The position numbers and the translations under genes are program-made. Below the pieces are notes generated by a model. It was not told where the DNA came from and ran no database searches. It saw only the letters and a program-made list of their open reading frames with translations. From positions 1 to 64,000 of the forward strand of contig JANXEL010000033.1 in NCBI GenBank assembly GCA_025058535.1: a stretch of 64,000 nt of DNA, in the 5' to 3' direction. Position 1 is the stretch's first letter. Each line of letters begins with the position of its first letter. Below are positions 28,345-37,279 of the stretch, in pieces. This DNA is from Ignisphaera sp. GTDB taxonomy: Archaea; Thermoproteota; Thermoprotei_A; Sulfolobales; Ignisphaeraceae.

Positions 28345-29616
28345 ATGGGTATAGAGTTAACAGTATTGGGAGCGGGCAGAGAGGTTGGTAGGGCAGCCGT
28401 TCTACTCAGTGGTGCAGACGGTAGAACCAACATCATGCTGGATTACGGTGTTTCATTTGATGAAGATGACAAACCTCTACTACCCCTAACGGTACCGCCG
28501 TCAAAGATCACAGCCATTTTAATTACTCATGCACACCTAGATCACATTGGAGCTGCGCCATTTCTGTACACATCAGCAAGGCCTATGGCGGCGATGAGTA
28601 GACTTACGCTGGAGATAGGCAGGCTTATGATCGAGGACATGCTTAGGCTTTCGGGATACTATCTACCATTTGAATACCCTGAACTTATTACGATGCTTGA
28701 AAATACAAAGACTGTAGGACTGGGGGAAAGTTTCTGGATAAACAACATCTACGTCGATGTGCTGAATTCGGGGCACATCCCAGGAGCTTTCATGTACAGG
28801 TTGGTGAGTGGTGAACGTAGCGTAGCTTATACAGGAGATGTGAACACTATAGACACAAGACTGTCCAGAAGGTTAAGTACAGATGGTGTGGAGGCTAACA
28901 TACTCATAATGGAATCAACCTACGGAATGTACGATCATCCAAGTAGACAAAGAGTCGAGGATTTATTCATTGAAACAGTTAGAAGTGTGGTAGAGGATGG
29001 TGGTATAGCACTGGTGCCGGCATTCTCACTAGCAAGATCTCAGGAAATCCTGGCTCTACTGGTAGAGAGATTACCTCACTCCAATGTTTACTACGATGGT
29101 ATGGCCAAGGAGATTCTCGACCTCTTTCTAAAGCACAGAGAATTCATCAGTAGATACGATCTTCTTGAAAAGGTAAAGAACACGTTCACACCCGTGAGAA
29201 GTAGTGAAATGAGGAAGAGAATATGTAGAGAGCCCGGCAGCATAGTAGTCACACCTGCAGGTATGCTTAAGGGAGGACCTGTTCAGTACTATATAAAGAG
29301 GCTGTGGAATGATGAGAAGAACACAATTATTTTGGTGAGCTACCAGGCACCAACAACACCAGGTAGAAGATTGCTGATGCTGGGATCTTTAGAGGATGGA
29401 GGTCCACGTGTCCGTGCAAAAATATACTGGTTTGACTTCTCTAGCCATGCTGGGGCTACCGATCTATTTAACCTCGTAAAAAGTGTAAAGAATCTAGAGA
29501 AGGTTGTGCTTGTTCATGGAGGTGAGGACTCTATCTATACCTTAGGGTACCGTATTAGAGAAGAGCTTGGTGTAGACTTTATAGCACCTAAAAATGGTGA
29601 AAAGCTGAGTTTATGA
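28345..29616 (+). CDS. Beta-CASP metallo-beta-lactamase ribonuclease (CPSF-like)
   Basis: RNA-processing nuclease of the archaeal CPSF/RNase J superfamily. Metal motif 2 is HAHLDHIG near 72, further ligands are in NSGHIPGA near 140 and the Asp of AYTGDVN near 160. The beta-CASP insertion carries motif A (MESTYG), B (FSSHAGATD) and C (VLVHGGE). There are no N-terminal KH domains, so it is the short aCPSF2 type (423 residues), not aCPSF1. Likely 5'-3' exo- or endoribonuclease in RNA turnover. ATG 28345. Confidence 0.88.
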   Translation: MGIELTVLGAGREVGRAAVLLSGADGRTNIMLDYGVSFDEDDKPLLPLTVPPSKITAILITHAHLDHIGAAPFLYTSARPMAAMSRLTLEIGRLMIEDMLRLSGYYLPFEYPELITMLENTKTVGLGESFWINNIYVDVLNSGHIPGAFMYRLVSGERSVAYTGDVNTIDTRLSRRLSTDGVEANILIMESTYGMYDHPSRQRVEDLFIETVRSVVEDGGIALVPAFSLARSQEILALLVERLPHSNVYYDGMAKEILDLFLKHREFISRYDLLEKVKNTFTPVRSSEMRKRICREPGSIVVTPAGMLKGGPVQYYIKRLWNDEKNTIILVSYQAPTTPGRRLLMLGSLEDGGPRVRAKIYWFDFSSHAGATDLFNLVKSVKNLEKVVLVHGGEDSIYTLGYRIREELGVDFIAPKNGEKLSL

Positions 29617-29760
29617 TAAACTGATCCTTTACAGCCCTGTGGGAGGGGCACTACTTCAACAGCACTTTAAAAACGCTACTACCTAATACCGCAAGAGATC
29701 TTTGCAGAACGCGATTGAAATGATGAATAGCCGCTGCAGTATCAGCCACATTACCTGTAA

Positions 29761-30591
29761 TTATCTTCTTTCATATTTCAATGCATTTTTAAATAGAAGA
29801 TAGTAATCTTCAAGTGTGATGTCTCTCAATAATGGTCTCTCAATTCTATATGCATTAAGGCAATTAAAGTCTATCTCCACAACTCCTATATCCTCTTCGT
29901 ACTGTTTCAGTGTGCGGATTGTATTTCCAAGGGGGTCCACTACTACCGAGGCTCCACCAAACCCAAATCCTCCAACGAATCCTGCCATGTTTATCCATGC
30001 AAAATAAGCACTATTTTCTACAGCTCTAGCACGTGCCATGATGTGAAATAGCTGTACAGAAGTGTCTGGAGCTGCGGATATGTTAATATACAACTTAACT
30101 CCCTTAAGCATATATACTCTGAATACTTCTGGAAAGAAAATATCATAGCATACTGTAACACCTATTCTAACATCTTTAAATAGCCACGGGTCGAAGGAGC
30201 CTTTGTAGGGCTTGAACCAGCGGCTCTCATTGAATGATGAGAATGTTGGCAGGTGTCTCTTCCTGTATATGTAAATGCCCCCCTTATCATCAACAGCAAG
30301 CACAGAATTGTAGAGATAACCTCTATCAGAGATCTCTGGGAAGCCTGCAATAATACCTATTCCATTCTTACTAGCAGTTTGCTGAAGCTCCCTAACGTAG
30401 GTCGAATTCACATCCAATGCTAGTCTAAACACCTCATCTTCAATCAGATAACCAGTTAAGAACATTTCTGGAAATATGTACAAATCCGCATTAACTGATG
30501 ATATGACATCCTTTATTTTAGAGAGATTTCTCTCTATGCTACCATTAAATGGATTCGATTGAACCACTGCTAAACGTAGTATACGTTCCAT
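29761..30591 (-). CDS. Nitrilase-superfamily amidase, NadE-glutaminase-like
   Basis: Carbon-nitrogen hydrolase with the Glu-Lys-Cys triad in FPEMFLTGY near residue 41, YIYRKRHLP near 107 and TVCYDIFFPE near 141. The segments LTGYLIEDEVFRL and LPTFSSFNESRWF resemble the glutaminase domain fused to bacterial glutamine-dependent NAD synthetase. nadE lies directly across the divergent promoter, so it may release ammonia for it. A general omega-amidase or N-carbamoyl hydrolase is also possible. 276 residues, ATG start. Confidence 0.82.
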   Translation of the reverse strand: MERILRLAVVQSNPFNGSIERNLSKIKDVISSVNADLYIFPEMFLTGYLIEDEVFRLALDVNSTYVRELQQTASKNGIGIIAGFPEISDRGYLYNSVLAVDDKGGIYIYRKRHLPTFSSFNESRWFKPYKGSFDPWLFKDVRIGVTVCYDIFFPEVFRVYMLKGVKLYINISAAPDTSVQLFHIMARARAVENSAYFAWINMAGFVGGFGFGGASVVVDPLGNTIRTLKQYEEDIGVVEIDFNCLNAYRIERPLLRDITLEDYYLLFKNALKYERR

Positions 30592-30830
30592 GAACTACAC
30601 CATTAACTGAAACCTCCTTCATACGAAAATAAGCATTACTTTCTTTTCCACGAAAAGGAAATCCTTATATCTCGGTCAGCATAACTAAATCTACGTATCT
30701 TTCCATCACTAAATGCTCAGCTTGGAATTTTTAAATTACTAGATACCTAATAGATGTAGGTGAAGTGTTAAAAATAAAACCTACTGCATTCTAAACCGTA
30801 CACTGGAAATCCAGCTAACGGTATAAAGCC
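30592..30830. promoter_or_regulatory. Divergent promoter region of nitrilase gene and nadE
   Basis: AT-rich, with a TATA-like element (ttaaaaataaaacc, near 30768) suited to nadE and a short inverted repeat ttccacgaaaaggaa near 30643. No coding potential seen. Confidence 0.35.
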
Positions 30831-31694
30831 ATGACTGTATCGAGAATTGTACCTGTGCTAGACTATAATTACATTGCGAGGAGGGTTGCTCAATTTTTGG
30901 AGGAGATGCTTAGAAAGACTGATGCACGTGGTTACGTCATCGGTCTAAGTGGAGGTATTGACTCAACTACTGTTACATACTTAGTGGTTAAGATGCTAGG
31001 TAGAGATAAATTAAAGGTATTGATAATGCCGGATTCGAATGTTACCCCGGAGGAGGATGTTGAAGACGCTATATATGTTGCAAAAGTGCTGGGAGTGGAG
31101 TACTATCTGTTTGACGTGTCTAAGCTGATAGATTCCTTTTCAAGAATTCTACCATTCTTTGATATAGATCACAACCTATCCGTAGGTAACTTAAGGGCCA
31201 GAATTAGAATGGCATCACTGTATTACTTTGCCAATAGATTTAACATGCTAGTTGTAGGTACGGGTAATAAATCAGAGTTACTACTAGGATACTTTACCAA
31301 GTATGGAGATGGTGGAGCCGATGTTCTACCACTGGGAGATCTATATAAAGTACAGGTGAGAGATTTAGCTAGATTCTTAGGAGTCCCTGAGAAAATAGTA
31401 TGTAAACCGAGCAGCCCCAGGCTATGGAAGAACCAGTTAACAGAAGATGAGCTAGGACTAAAGTACGAACTTATAGACTCAATATTGTATCTGTATGTTG
31501 ATAAAAGGATGGATGCAAGGAACATCGCGTCCATTCTAGGCATCCACATAGACAGCGTAATCAATATAATAAGGAGAATCTATAGAAGTGAACACAAGAG
31601 GAGACCTCCCGCAATACCTAGACTAACCACTACAAATATAGCTTACGATCTGAAACTGCCCATGCATATAGAAGACCAGGAGCCGGAGGTATGA
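30831..31694 (+). CDS. nadE: NAD synthetase, ammonia-using form
   Basis: ATP-pyrophosphatase-fold enzyme that amidates deamido-NAD, last step of NAD synthesis. The PP-loop SGGIDSTT lies near residue 41, with VVGTGNKSELLLGYFTKYGDG near 138 and PSSPRLWKNQLTEDELG near 193. No glutaminase domain, so it is the short form of 287 residues that needs ammonia or a partner amidase, perhaps the nitrilase encoded divergently. ATG 30831. Its stop codon overlaps a C/D box sRNA. Confidence 0.92.
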   Translation: MTVSRIVPVLDYNYIARRVAQFLEEMLRKTDARGYVIGLSGGIDSTTVTYLVVKMLGRDKLKVLIMPDSNVTPEEDVEDAIYVAKVLGVEYYLFDVSKLIDSFSRILPFFDIDHNLSVGNLRARIRMASLYYFANRFNMLVVGTGNKSELLLGYFTKYGDGGADVLPLGDLYKVQVRDLARFLGVPEKIVCKPSSPRLWKNQLTEDELGLKYELIDSILYLYVDKRMDARNIASILGIHIDSVINIIRRIYRSEHKRRPPAIPRLTTTNIAYDLKLPMHIEDQEPEV

Positions 31695-31742
31695 TGTGAT
31701 GTAGCAAATCTGAGAATGTGATGAAGGGCTCGAATCTGATAT
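31688..31742 (+). ncRNA. C/D box sRNA 3, overlapping the nadE stop
   Basis: Box C ATGATGT (31691), guide gatgtagcaaat, D' CTGA (31710), 4-base spacer, C' GTGATGA (31718), guide agggctcgaat, D CTGA (31736-31739). The nadE stop codon TGA (31692-31694) lies inside box C, and the HIT gene's stop lies seven bases after box D. The second guide is complementary to AUUCGAGCCCU, which looks like a tRNA T-loop/T-stem. Confidence 0.75.
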
Positions 31743-31745
31743 GCC

Positions 31746-32234
31746 TTATCTAAACAAGTGCTCCCTTAATTTTCTCCATGTCTCTCTAAGATCCTCCGGG
31801 ATAACCTTTGCTCTTGCTAAAACAGGCATGAAGTTAGTATCCCCATTCCATCTAGGGACTACATGTACATGTATGTGTCCTTCAATTCCAGCACCTGCCG
31901 CCTTACCTATGTTGGCACCTATATTGAAGCCGTGCGGATTGTAACAATTCCTAATAGCACCTAAAACTCTATTAAGGGTATTCATGAGGTCCATGAGCTC
32001 TTCTCCATTTAAAAGCTCTGTCGAGGGAACATGCCTTTTCGGTGCAATCATTACGTGAGCATTATTGTAGGGGTAGCGGTTGAGTATGGCAATGGTATGC
32101 TGCGACCTATATACAACATAGTTTTCCTCATCAGACCCTCCTACAGCTCTACAGAATACACATTCACTTGTGTACGATGCTTGTACTACATATGTCTGTC
32201 TCCATGGGGCCCAAATCACATCCACGTAGTGCAT
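31746..32234 (-). CDS. HIT family nucleotide hydrolase/transferase
   Basis: Histidine-triad protein of 162 residues. The triad is HIHVHVVPRW near 123, with an N-terminal zinc-type ECVFCR near 25 and the upstream NRYPYNNAHVMIAPKRHV region usual for the FHIT/Ap4A-type branch. Likely hydrolyses dinucleoside polyphosphates or nucleoside phosphoramidates. ATG 32234 with GGTGAAGAG upstream. C/D sRNA 3 is convergent with it. Confidence 0.9.
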   Translation of the reverse strand: MHYVDVIWAPWRQTYVVQASYTSECVFCRAVGGSDEENYVVYRSQHTIAILNRYPYNNAHVMIAPKRHVPSTELLNGEELMDLMNTLNRVLGAIRNCYNPHGFNIGANIGKAAGAGIEGHIHVHVVPRWNGDTNFMPVLARAKVIPEDLRETWRKLREHLFR

Positions 32235-32316
32235 ATGCTCTTCACCATCTAGTTGACACCCCTGAATACCTATATAGAGACTGGGCTTATATTATTTTAG
32301 ATAAATATGTTGATTT

Positions 32317-33072
32317 CTACCTATTGAGCAGTACTAATAGGTACAGTATTAGGTATATGAATGTGGATATGGAAAAGAACGTAACCATAGGAATGCCCCA
32401 AGACGCTACAATCCTCGTTCCCTTCGGTATATCGCTTAACTTCTCCCTCCATATCAGATCATCTTCATATACATCGAAACTTCTTCTTTCAATTCTTCCT
32501 GGAACAAGTATTGGATAGTAGAACCTCTTTCTGTAAATTGTGTCGACATCCACAATTCTGTGGAACAACACAATGTATAGTTTTTTATGTAGGGGCGTCT
32601 CTAGGCTGCCTAAGAAATCCATATGCTTTAAATTGTGCAGTATATTATATATAAGGAAGAGTGTCATAACTACTGTATAAACTATGAGCACTGCTACAAT
32701 AGGAGGTAGAACTAATATAACGCTAGATAGGTTAGCTATCATCGAAGAATTCCAACGATACATAAATGGAGTATATTGTACATAGGGATACACCACAGTA
32801 AAAGATGTTATTGCAAGGAAGTCTGCTCCTCCCATAAGTTTGAATACAAAGACCAGCACTGCTACACTAGAAACTATTACTAGTGAAATGATTATTGATA
32901 ACAGTTGATAGACCGTCAATCCATTTAATGCTTTGATTACTCCTAAAGGTAACCCTACAGCTAGTGACGGTATCCATACAGAAGGGTTTATTTCCCGCGT
33001 TCTCCAATCTTTCGCTGCAGCAATAGAGAATGTTATGATGAGTATACTAACTTTCACAAGCTCTTCTATCAC
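32317..33072 (-). CDS. A24 prepilin/preflagellin peptidase
   Basis: Class III signal peptidase that trims type IV pilin-like and archaellin precursors at the membrane. The two catalytic Asp motifs are present: KDWRTREI near residue 21, and GGAD near 83 in place of GxGD. About six hydrophobic segments. 251 residues, PibD/FlaK-like. No pilin or archaellum gene lies nearby, so substrates are encoded elsewhere. ATG 33072. Confidence 0.85.
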   Translation of the reverse strand: MIEELVKVSILIITFSIAAAKDWRTREINPSVWIPSLAVGLPLGVIKALNGLTVYQLLSIIISLVIVSSVAVLVFVFKLMGGADFLAITSFTVVYPYVQYTPFMYRWNSSMIANLSSVILVLPPIVAVLIVYTVVMTLFLIYNILHNLKHMDFLGSLETPLHKKLYIVLFHRIVDVDTIYRKRFYYPILVPGRIERRSFDVYEDDLIWREKLSDIPKGTRIVASWGIPMVTFFSISTFIYLILYLLVLLNR

Positions 33073-33158
33073 TGCTACATTACCACATTTATGGAACGTA
33101 TCTGTTTCTCTACACCCTACGCTTGACCGATATTTGCTGTTTCTATGTGCTCCTCATG

Positions 33159-34109
33159 TTACTCAGGATCTCTGATTCCAGCCTCAGTAATTGCGAATAC
33201 AGCCTCACTTTCTGGAAGATGGGGTGCATCAACGATTCTAGCAATTCTTCTATTCCCTCTACTCTTCTTTAACTGCACGCGAATACCAGGTGCATGGTAG
33301 AGAACGTGCCCCCCTATGGCTACCGTTGGATCACCGTAGAATACATCCGGTCTCGCCATGACCTGGTTAGTGACAACGACCGCTACATCGTACAGCTCAG
33401 CCAGGGACATGAGTTGGTGCAGATGCCTATTCAACTTTTGTTGCCTAAGTGCGAGATTTTCCCTGCCTGGGTACTCCGCTCTAAAGTGGCCCGTGATGGA
33501 ATCTACTATTACGAGCCCTATGTTCTCCCTTGGTATGAGGTCCTTAAGCTCCTCCACTACCGCCATTTGATGATCGCTATTAACCACCCTATTATAGTAT
33601 ATGTGTTCCATCACCTGATCGGGGTCCATTCCCAGTGCCCTAGCCATTGATTCCACTCTTTCCCATCTAAAGGTGCCTTCGGTATCTACATAGACAGCCT
33701 TTTTACTTAATCCACCCTTTTCTAATGGAAGCTGCACATTAACTGTAAGCTGGTGACACAGCTGTGTCTTCCCACTGCCAAACTCACCAAATAACTCCGT
33801 TATAGTCTTAACCTCAACTCCTCCACCGAGAAGGGTATCCAGATTCCTACTACCAGTGGTTATCTTAGGAAGATTCAATCGCTCCTTCTTTATCTCAAGT
33901 GCCGTTCTAAAGCCAAGGCCAAGAGCGTCCCTAGCCTGGCCGATGAGTTTCTGGATTGTGGGCAGCGGTATAGCTAGGTTTTGGCTTAACTCCTGCGCAT
34001 TAGCGGCAGCTAGGGCCTCAACTGTTGTTATCCCTAGCTCTTGGAGCTTCTTAAGTATTGTACTAGAGATGCCCAGATCCTCAAGACTACGAATCTTACG
34101 CTCAGCCAT
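33159..34109 (-). CDS. radA: DNA repair and recombination protein RadA
   Basis: Archaeal RecA/Rad51 recombinase. An N-terminal helix-hairpin-helix domain (residues 1-65, [17 protein letters not shown]) precedes the ATPase core with Walker [15 protein letters not shown] near 109 and Walker [16 protein letters not shown] near 206; the DNA-binding loops lie at [12 protein letters not shown] and [12 protein letters not shown]. 316 residues, normal. ATG 34109. Divergent from thrS across a promoter with TATA-like sequence. Confidence 0.96.
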   Translation of the reverse strand: MAERKIRSLEDLGISSTILKKLQELGITTVEALAAANAQELSQNLAIPLPTIQKLIGQARDALGLGFRTALEIKKERLNLPKITTGSRNLDTLLGGGVEVKTITELFGEFGSGKTQLCHQLTVNVQLPLEKGGLSKKAVYVDTEGTFRWERVESMARALGMDPDQVMEHIYYNRVVNSDHQMAVVEELKDLIPRENIGLVIVDSITGHFRAEYPGRENLALRQQKLNRHLHQLMSLAELYDVAVVVTNQVMARPDVFYGDPTVAIGGHVLYHAPGIRVQLKKSRGNRRIARIVDAPHLPESEAVFAITEAGIRDPE

Positions 34110-34205
34110 CTATACTCCCAATAAACACTTCAGCTAAGTTTCCTAATATACCCTTTTGCACCTCGCCAAAACTTTTAATAAGAGCTTCGTCGACCCCAAT
34201 TAATT

Positions 34206-34216
34206 TTTATAAAAAT
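34206..34216 (+). promoter_or_regulatory. TATA box of thrS
   Basis: tttataaaaat predicts a start near 34236 and a leader of about 50 bases that contains a ten-codon frame. Confidence 0.4.
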
Positions 34217-34255
34217 AAATACTAATCTATAGCATTAAGAGGGTTGAGCCGCAAC

Positions 34256-34288
34256 ATGGCTGTGAGATATGAGGTTGAACCAAAATGA
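34256..34288 (+). other. Ten-codon leader frame ending on the thrS start
   Basis: ATG 34256 opens MAVRYEVEPK and stops at TGA 34286-34288, which shares ATGA with the thrS ATG at 34285. The frame contains GAGGTTG, a possible ribosome binding site for thrS. A similar arrangement precedes the gene at 23077. Confidence 0.3.
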
Positions 34289-36144
34289 GACTACTGCTCA
34301 TACATGCTAAAACATTTTCATACAAAGCTAGAGAAAGGGCTATAGAGGAAGGAGAGGATGTTGAACATGGAAACAGGGAGGGTGTTTTCGAGAATGCTCT
34401 CGTAGTCTTCGTAACTGTTGAAGAAGATGATGGTAGGAATCCCGCTGTAGTTGTTGATAAGGCTGCTAACGATGTGATGGATGTAGTTAAAAAGGTGAGC
34501 GCCTCTACCGTTGTGATATACCCCTACGCCCACCTATCCTCTTCCCTGGCACCTCCAAAGACGGCAATCAATATACTTGATTCGTTAAAGGCTGCTCTTT
34601 CCGAACGTGGAGCTAGAGTTACGAGAGCACCATTTGGATGGTATAAGGAGTTCGTGCTCCACTGCTACGGTCATCCTCTAAGCGAACTTTCTCGCCAAAT
34701 AGTAGCTAGTGAGGAAGCAACTAAGAGGACCTTTGATAAAAAGTACTATATTCTTACAACAGATGGAAAGTTGGTGAAACCTGAGGAATACGAGTTTAAG
34801 GAGAGTGAGTTGGAGCTAAAGATCCTAGTGGATAAGGAGGTGTTTAGGAAGGAATTTGAAGGAGGTCAAGGTAGAGTGCAGTATTATTTGAGGAAGTTTG
34901 GCTTTGAGTGGGAGGAGTACTCCGATAGAGGCCACCTCAGATACGAGCCTCACGCAACCTTAATTTTAGAAGCCGTCTCAGCTTATTCGTGGCGTGTAGC
35001 AAATTCGTTAGGTATACCCATCTTTAGAGTCCGTGGTACTAACATGTTCGACCTTAACGTCGAGCCTATCAAGCAGCACGCTGCTCTTTTTGGAGAACGT
35101 ATGTATGAAGTTAAGATGGATATAGATAGATTTGTACTTAGATTTGCAGCATGCCATCAGCAGTTCTCAATACTTAAGGATTGGGTGCTAAGCTATAGGG
35201 ACCTACCTATTGGAATGTTTGAAATAGCAGACAGTTACAGGTATGAACAGAGGGGTGAGCTGATCCTAGGTTTCAGGTTGAGAAGATTCCACATGCCTGA
35301 TCTACACATACTTACGCGTGATCTTGAAGAGGCTAAAAGAATAGCCTTGATAGTTAGGGAAAAGATCATGGAAGAGGTTAAAAAAGTAGGAAGGGATTAC
35401 CAGGCAATATACAATGTGACTGAGGATTACCTAAATATGCATTTTAACCATGTTGTAGAGCTTGTAAAAAGAGAGGGGAAACCCGTTCTTCTAGTGGTAT
35501 ATCCAGCAGGTATATATTATTGGGTTATAAATGTGGAATACGTGATAATAGATGAGCTTAACAGGCCTAGGGAGATAGCTACATGGCAGATTGACGTGGG
35601 GAATGCTAAGAGGTTCGGTATAAAGTATGTTGATGAAAACAATATGGACAGGCATCCTATCGTGATCCATACAGCGATCATAGGCTCAATTGAAAGGTAC
35701 ATTTACATGATATTCGACAAGATAGCTCACGATGAGATGAAGGGTATCTCTCCAACGCTTCCCCTCTGGCTATCACCTATACAGGTAAGATTAATACCCG
35801 TGTCAAAGGACTATATTGAATATGCCACCAACATAGCACGTATACTTACAAACAATGGAATAAGGATTGACATTGATGACAGAGACGAAAGTTTGGGTAA
35901 GAAGATTAGAGATGCAGGAGTAGAGTGGATACCATACGTCGTCGTGGTAGGTGAGCGTGAGGTTAAGACAAATACTATTAATGTCCGAATTAGAAAAAGT
36001 GGTGTTCAGAGGACACTCACGCTCGAGGAGTTTATAAAGATTCTAAATGAAGAATTAAATGATTATCCAAAAATTGAGAGCACACTGCCACTACACCTAA
36101 GTAAGAGACCAAAACTATATTACTTACAGCCACTAACGGTATAA
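34285..36144 (+). CDS. thrS: Threonyl-tRNA synthetase with archaeal editing domain
   Basis: Class II synthetase that charges tRNA-Thr. Residues 1-140 are the archaeal D-aminoacyl-deacylase-like editing domain (MRLLLIHAKTFSYKARE, then YPYAHLSSSLAPP near 80). The catalytic core has motif 2 as SYRYEQRGE near 315 and FHMPDLHIL near 333, zinc-site residues in CHQQF and IHTAIIGSIERY, and a C-terminal anticodon-binding domain from about 500. 619 residues, complete. It is the one-piece form; many crenarchaea split editing and charging into two proteins. ATG 34285. Confidence 0.94.
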   Translation: MRLLLIHAKTFSYKARERAIEEGEDVEHGNREGVFENALVVFVTVEEDDGRNPAVVVDKAANDVMDVVKKVSASTVVIYPYAHLSSSLAPPKTAINILDSLKAALSERGARVTRAPFGWYKEFVLHCYGHPLSELSRQIVASEEATKRTFDKKYYILTTDGKLVKPEEYEFKESELELKILVDKEVFRKEFEGGQGRVQYYLRKFGFEWEEYSDRGHLRYEPHATLILEAVSAYSWRVANSLGIPIFRVRGTNMFDLNVEPIKQHAALFGERMYEVKMDIDRFVLRFAACHQQFSILKDWVLSYRDLPIGMFEIADSYRYEQRGELILGFRLRRFHMPDLHILTRDLEEAKRIALIVREKIMEEVKKVGRDYQAIYNVTEDYLNMHFNHVVELVKREGKPVLLVVYPAGIYYWVINVEYVIIDELNRPREIATWQIDVGNAKRFGIKYVDENNMDRHPIVIHTAIIGSIERYIYMIFDKIAHDEMKGISPTLPLWLSPIQVRLIPVSKDYIEYATNIARILTNNGIRIDIDDRDESLGKKIRDAGVEWIPYVVVVGEREVKTNTINVRIRKSGVQRTLTLEEFIKILNEELNDYPKIESTLPLHLSKRPKLYYLQPLTV

Positions 36145-36163
36145 ACCCTTGGAGATGCGGGAA

Positions 36164-36224
36164 GCCATGATGAACTGTTGCCCTCCCTGATTGAGCAAGG
36201 TGATGACATGAACCTCCTCTGAGG
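36164..36224 (+). ncRNA. C/D box sRNA 4, in the leader of the mevalonate kinase gene
   Basis: Box C ATGATGA (36167), guide actgttgccctcc, D' CTGA (36187), 9-base spacer, C' GTGATGA (36200), guide catgaacctcct, D CTGA (36219-36222). All four boxes are exact. TATAAA at 36140-36145, overlapping the thrS stop codon, is placed to start it. Box D ends three bases before the mevalonate kinase ATG. Confidence 0.85.
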
Positions 36225-36225
36225 T

Positions 36226-37257
36226 ATGAAAATGACCGTGGTTAGTATCAGAATTCCAGCAAAAGTCACTCTATTTGGTGAACACGCCGTTGTGTACAAT
36301 AAACCTGCTATAGCCTCCACGATACCTGTGTTTATAGACATTACTGGAAGAAAGTTGGATGACAGAAGGCTTCTAATTAATCTAGATGGTGCCAGCGTGC
36401 AGATAAAGGGAATTTTATTTGATAGGATATCAGGTGGACACACAGTACTTCCCGATGACAACTATTTGTCGCGTTTCACCAGCTATATTGTTACTGGGCT
36501 AGATATCTGCGAAGATGAATTGAAAATCAATAGAAGTGGATACGAGGTAAGTATAGGTAGTAGCCTACCAATAGGAGCTGGACTAGGTACCTCGGCTGCT
36601 ATATCTGTTGGAACAATGGCTATGTGTTTAGCGCTTAGCACTCACTATAGCACTGACGATTCTCATGTTAAGAAAATGGTTGCCTTATTAGCATGGAAGA
36701 CGGAGCAGAGAGTTCAAGGTATGGCAAGCCCTATGGATACATTCACCATTACATACGGCGGTATCAGGTACATCAAGCCGTGGATACCCGATACCGAAAT
36801 CTTGAACTCCACTAATAAATTCAATATTATTGTTGGCTATACTCCCAAGAGGTACACAACTGCTGAGTTGGTAAAAAAAGTAAAGAATCTGAGGACAAAA
36901 GAGGAATCCGTAATGAACATGTTACTGGATGTAGTAGAGAAAATAGTTGGAGAAGCGAGGGACGCTGTTGTCCACGGTGATGCTGAAAAGCTAGGAATCC
37001 TAATGAACATTAACCACGGTGTGTTAGAGTCAATGGGCGTGGTGTCTCTGGAGCATAGTTATATAGTAAAGATACTGCTTGCTGCGGGAGCTCTTGGTGC
37101 AAAGACTAGCGGGGCAGGTGGTGGTGGTGCGTTTATAGCATTAGCTAGAAATAGAGAACACGCAATTGTATTGAAAAATATTGTAGAAGCATTTGGTGGA
37201 AAAGTGGTGGCCCTAGAACTTTATGAGAAGGGTTTTACAGTTAGCTATAGAGAATAG
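36226..37257 (+). CDS. mvk: Mevalonate kinase
   Basis: GHMP kinase that phosphorylates mevalonate in archaeal isoprenoid lipid synthesis. N-terminal IPAKVTLFGEHAVVY near residue 9, the phosphate loop PIGAGLGTSAA near 117 and the C-terminal GAGGGG motif near 294 are intact. 343 residues. ATG 36226 follows directly on C/D sRNA 4; ATG 36232 and GTG 36238 are possible later starts. The next gene starts 22 bases after its stop. Confidence 0.93.
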   Translation: MKMTVVSIRIPAKVTLFGEHAVVYNKPAIASTIPVFIDITGRKLDDRRLLINLDGASVQIKGILFDRISGGHTVLPDDNYLSRFTSYIVTGLDICEDELKINRSGYEVSIGSSLPIGAGLGTSAAISVGTMAMCLALSTHYSTDDSHVKKMVALLAWKTEQRVQGMASPMDTFTITYGGIRYIKPWIPDTEILNSTNKFNIIVGYTPKRYTTAELVKKVKNLRTKEESVMNMLLDVVEKIVGEARDAVVHGDAEKLGILMNINHGVLESMGVVSLEHSYIVKILLAAGALGAKTSGAGGGGAFIALARNREHAIVLKNIVEAFGGKVVALELYEKGFTVSYRE

Positions 37258-37279
37258 TTCTTCTAGAGGCTTCTTATGC

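Noticed and set aside
29715-29760. Box-C-like ATGATGA near 29718
   Set aside because: No box D (CTGA) at a workable distance on the same strand.
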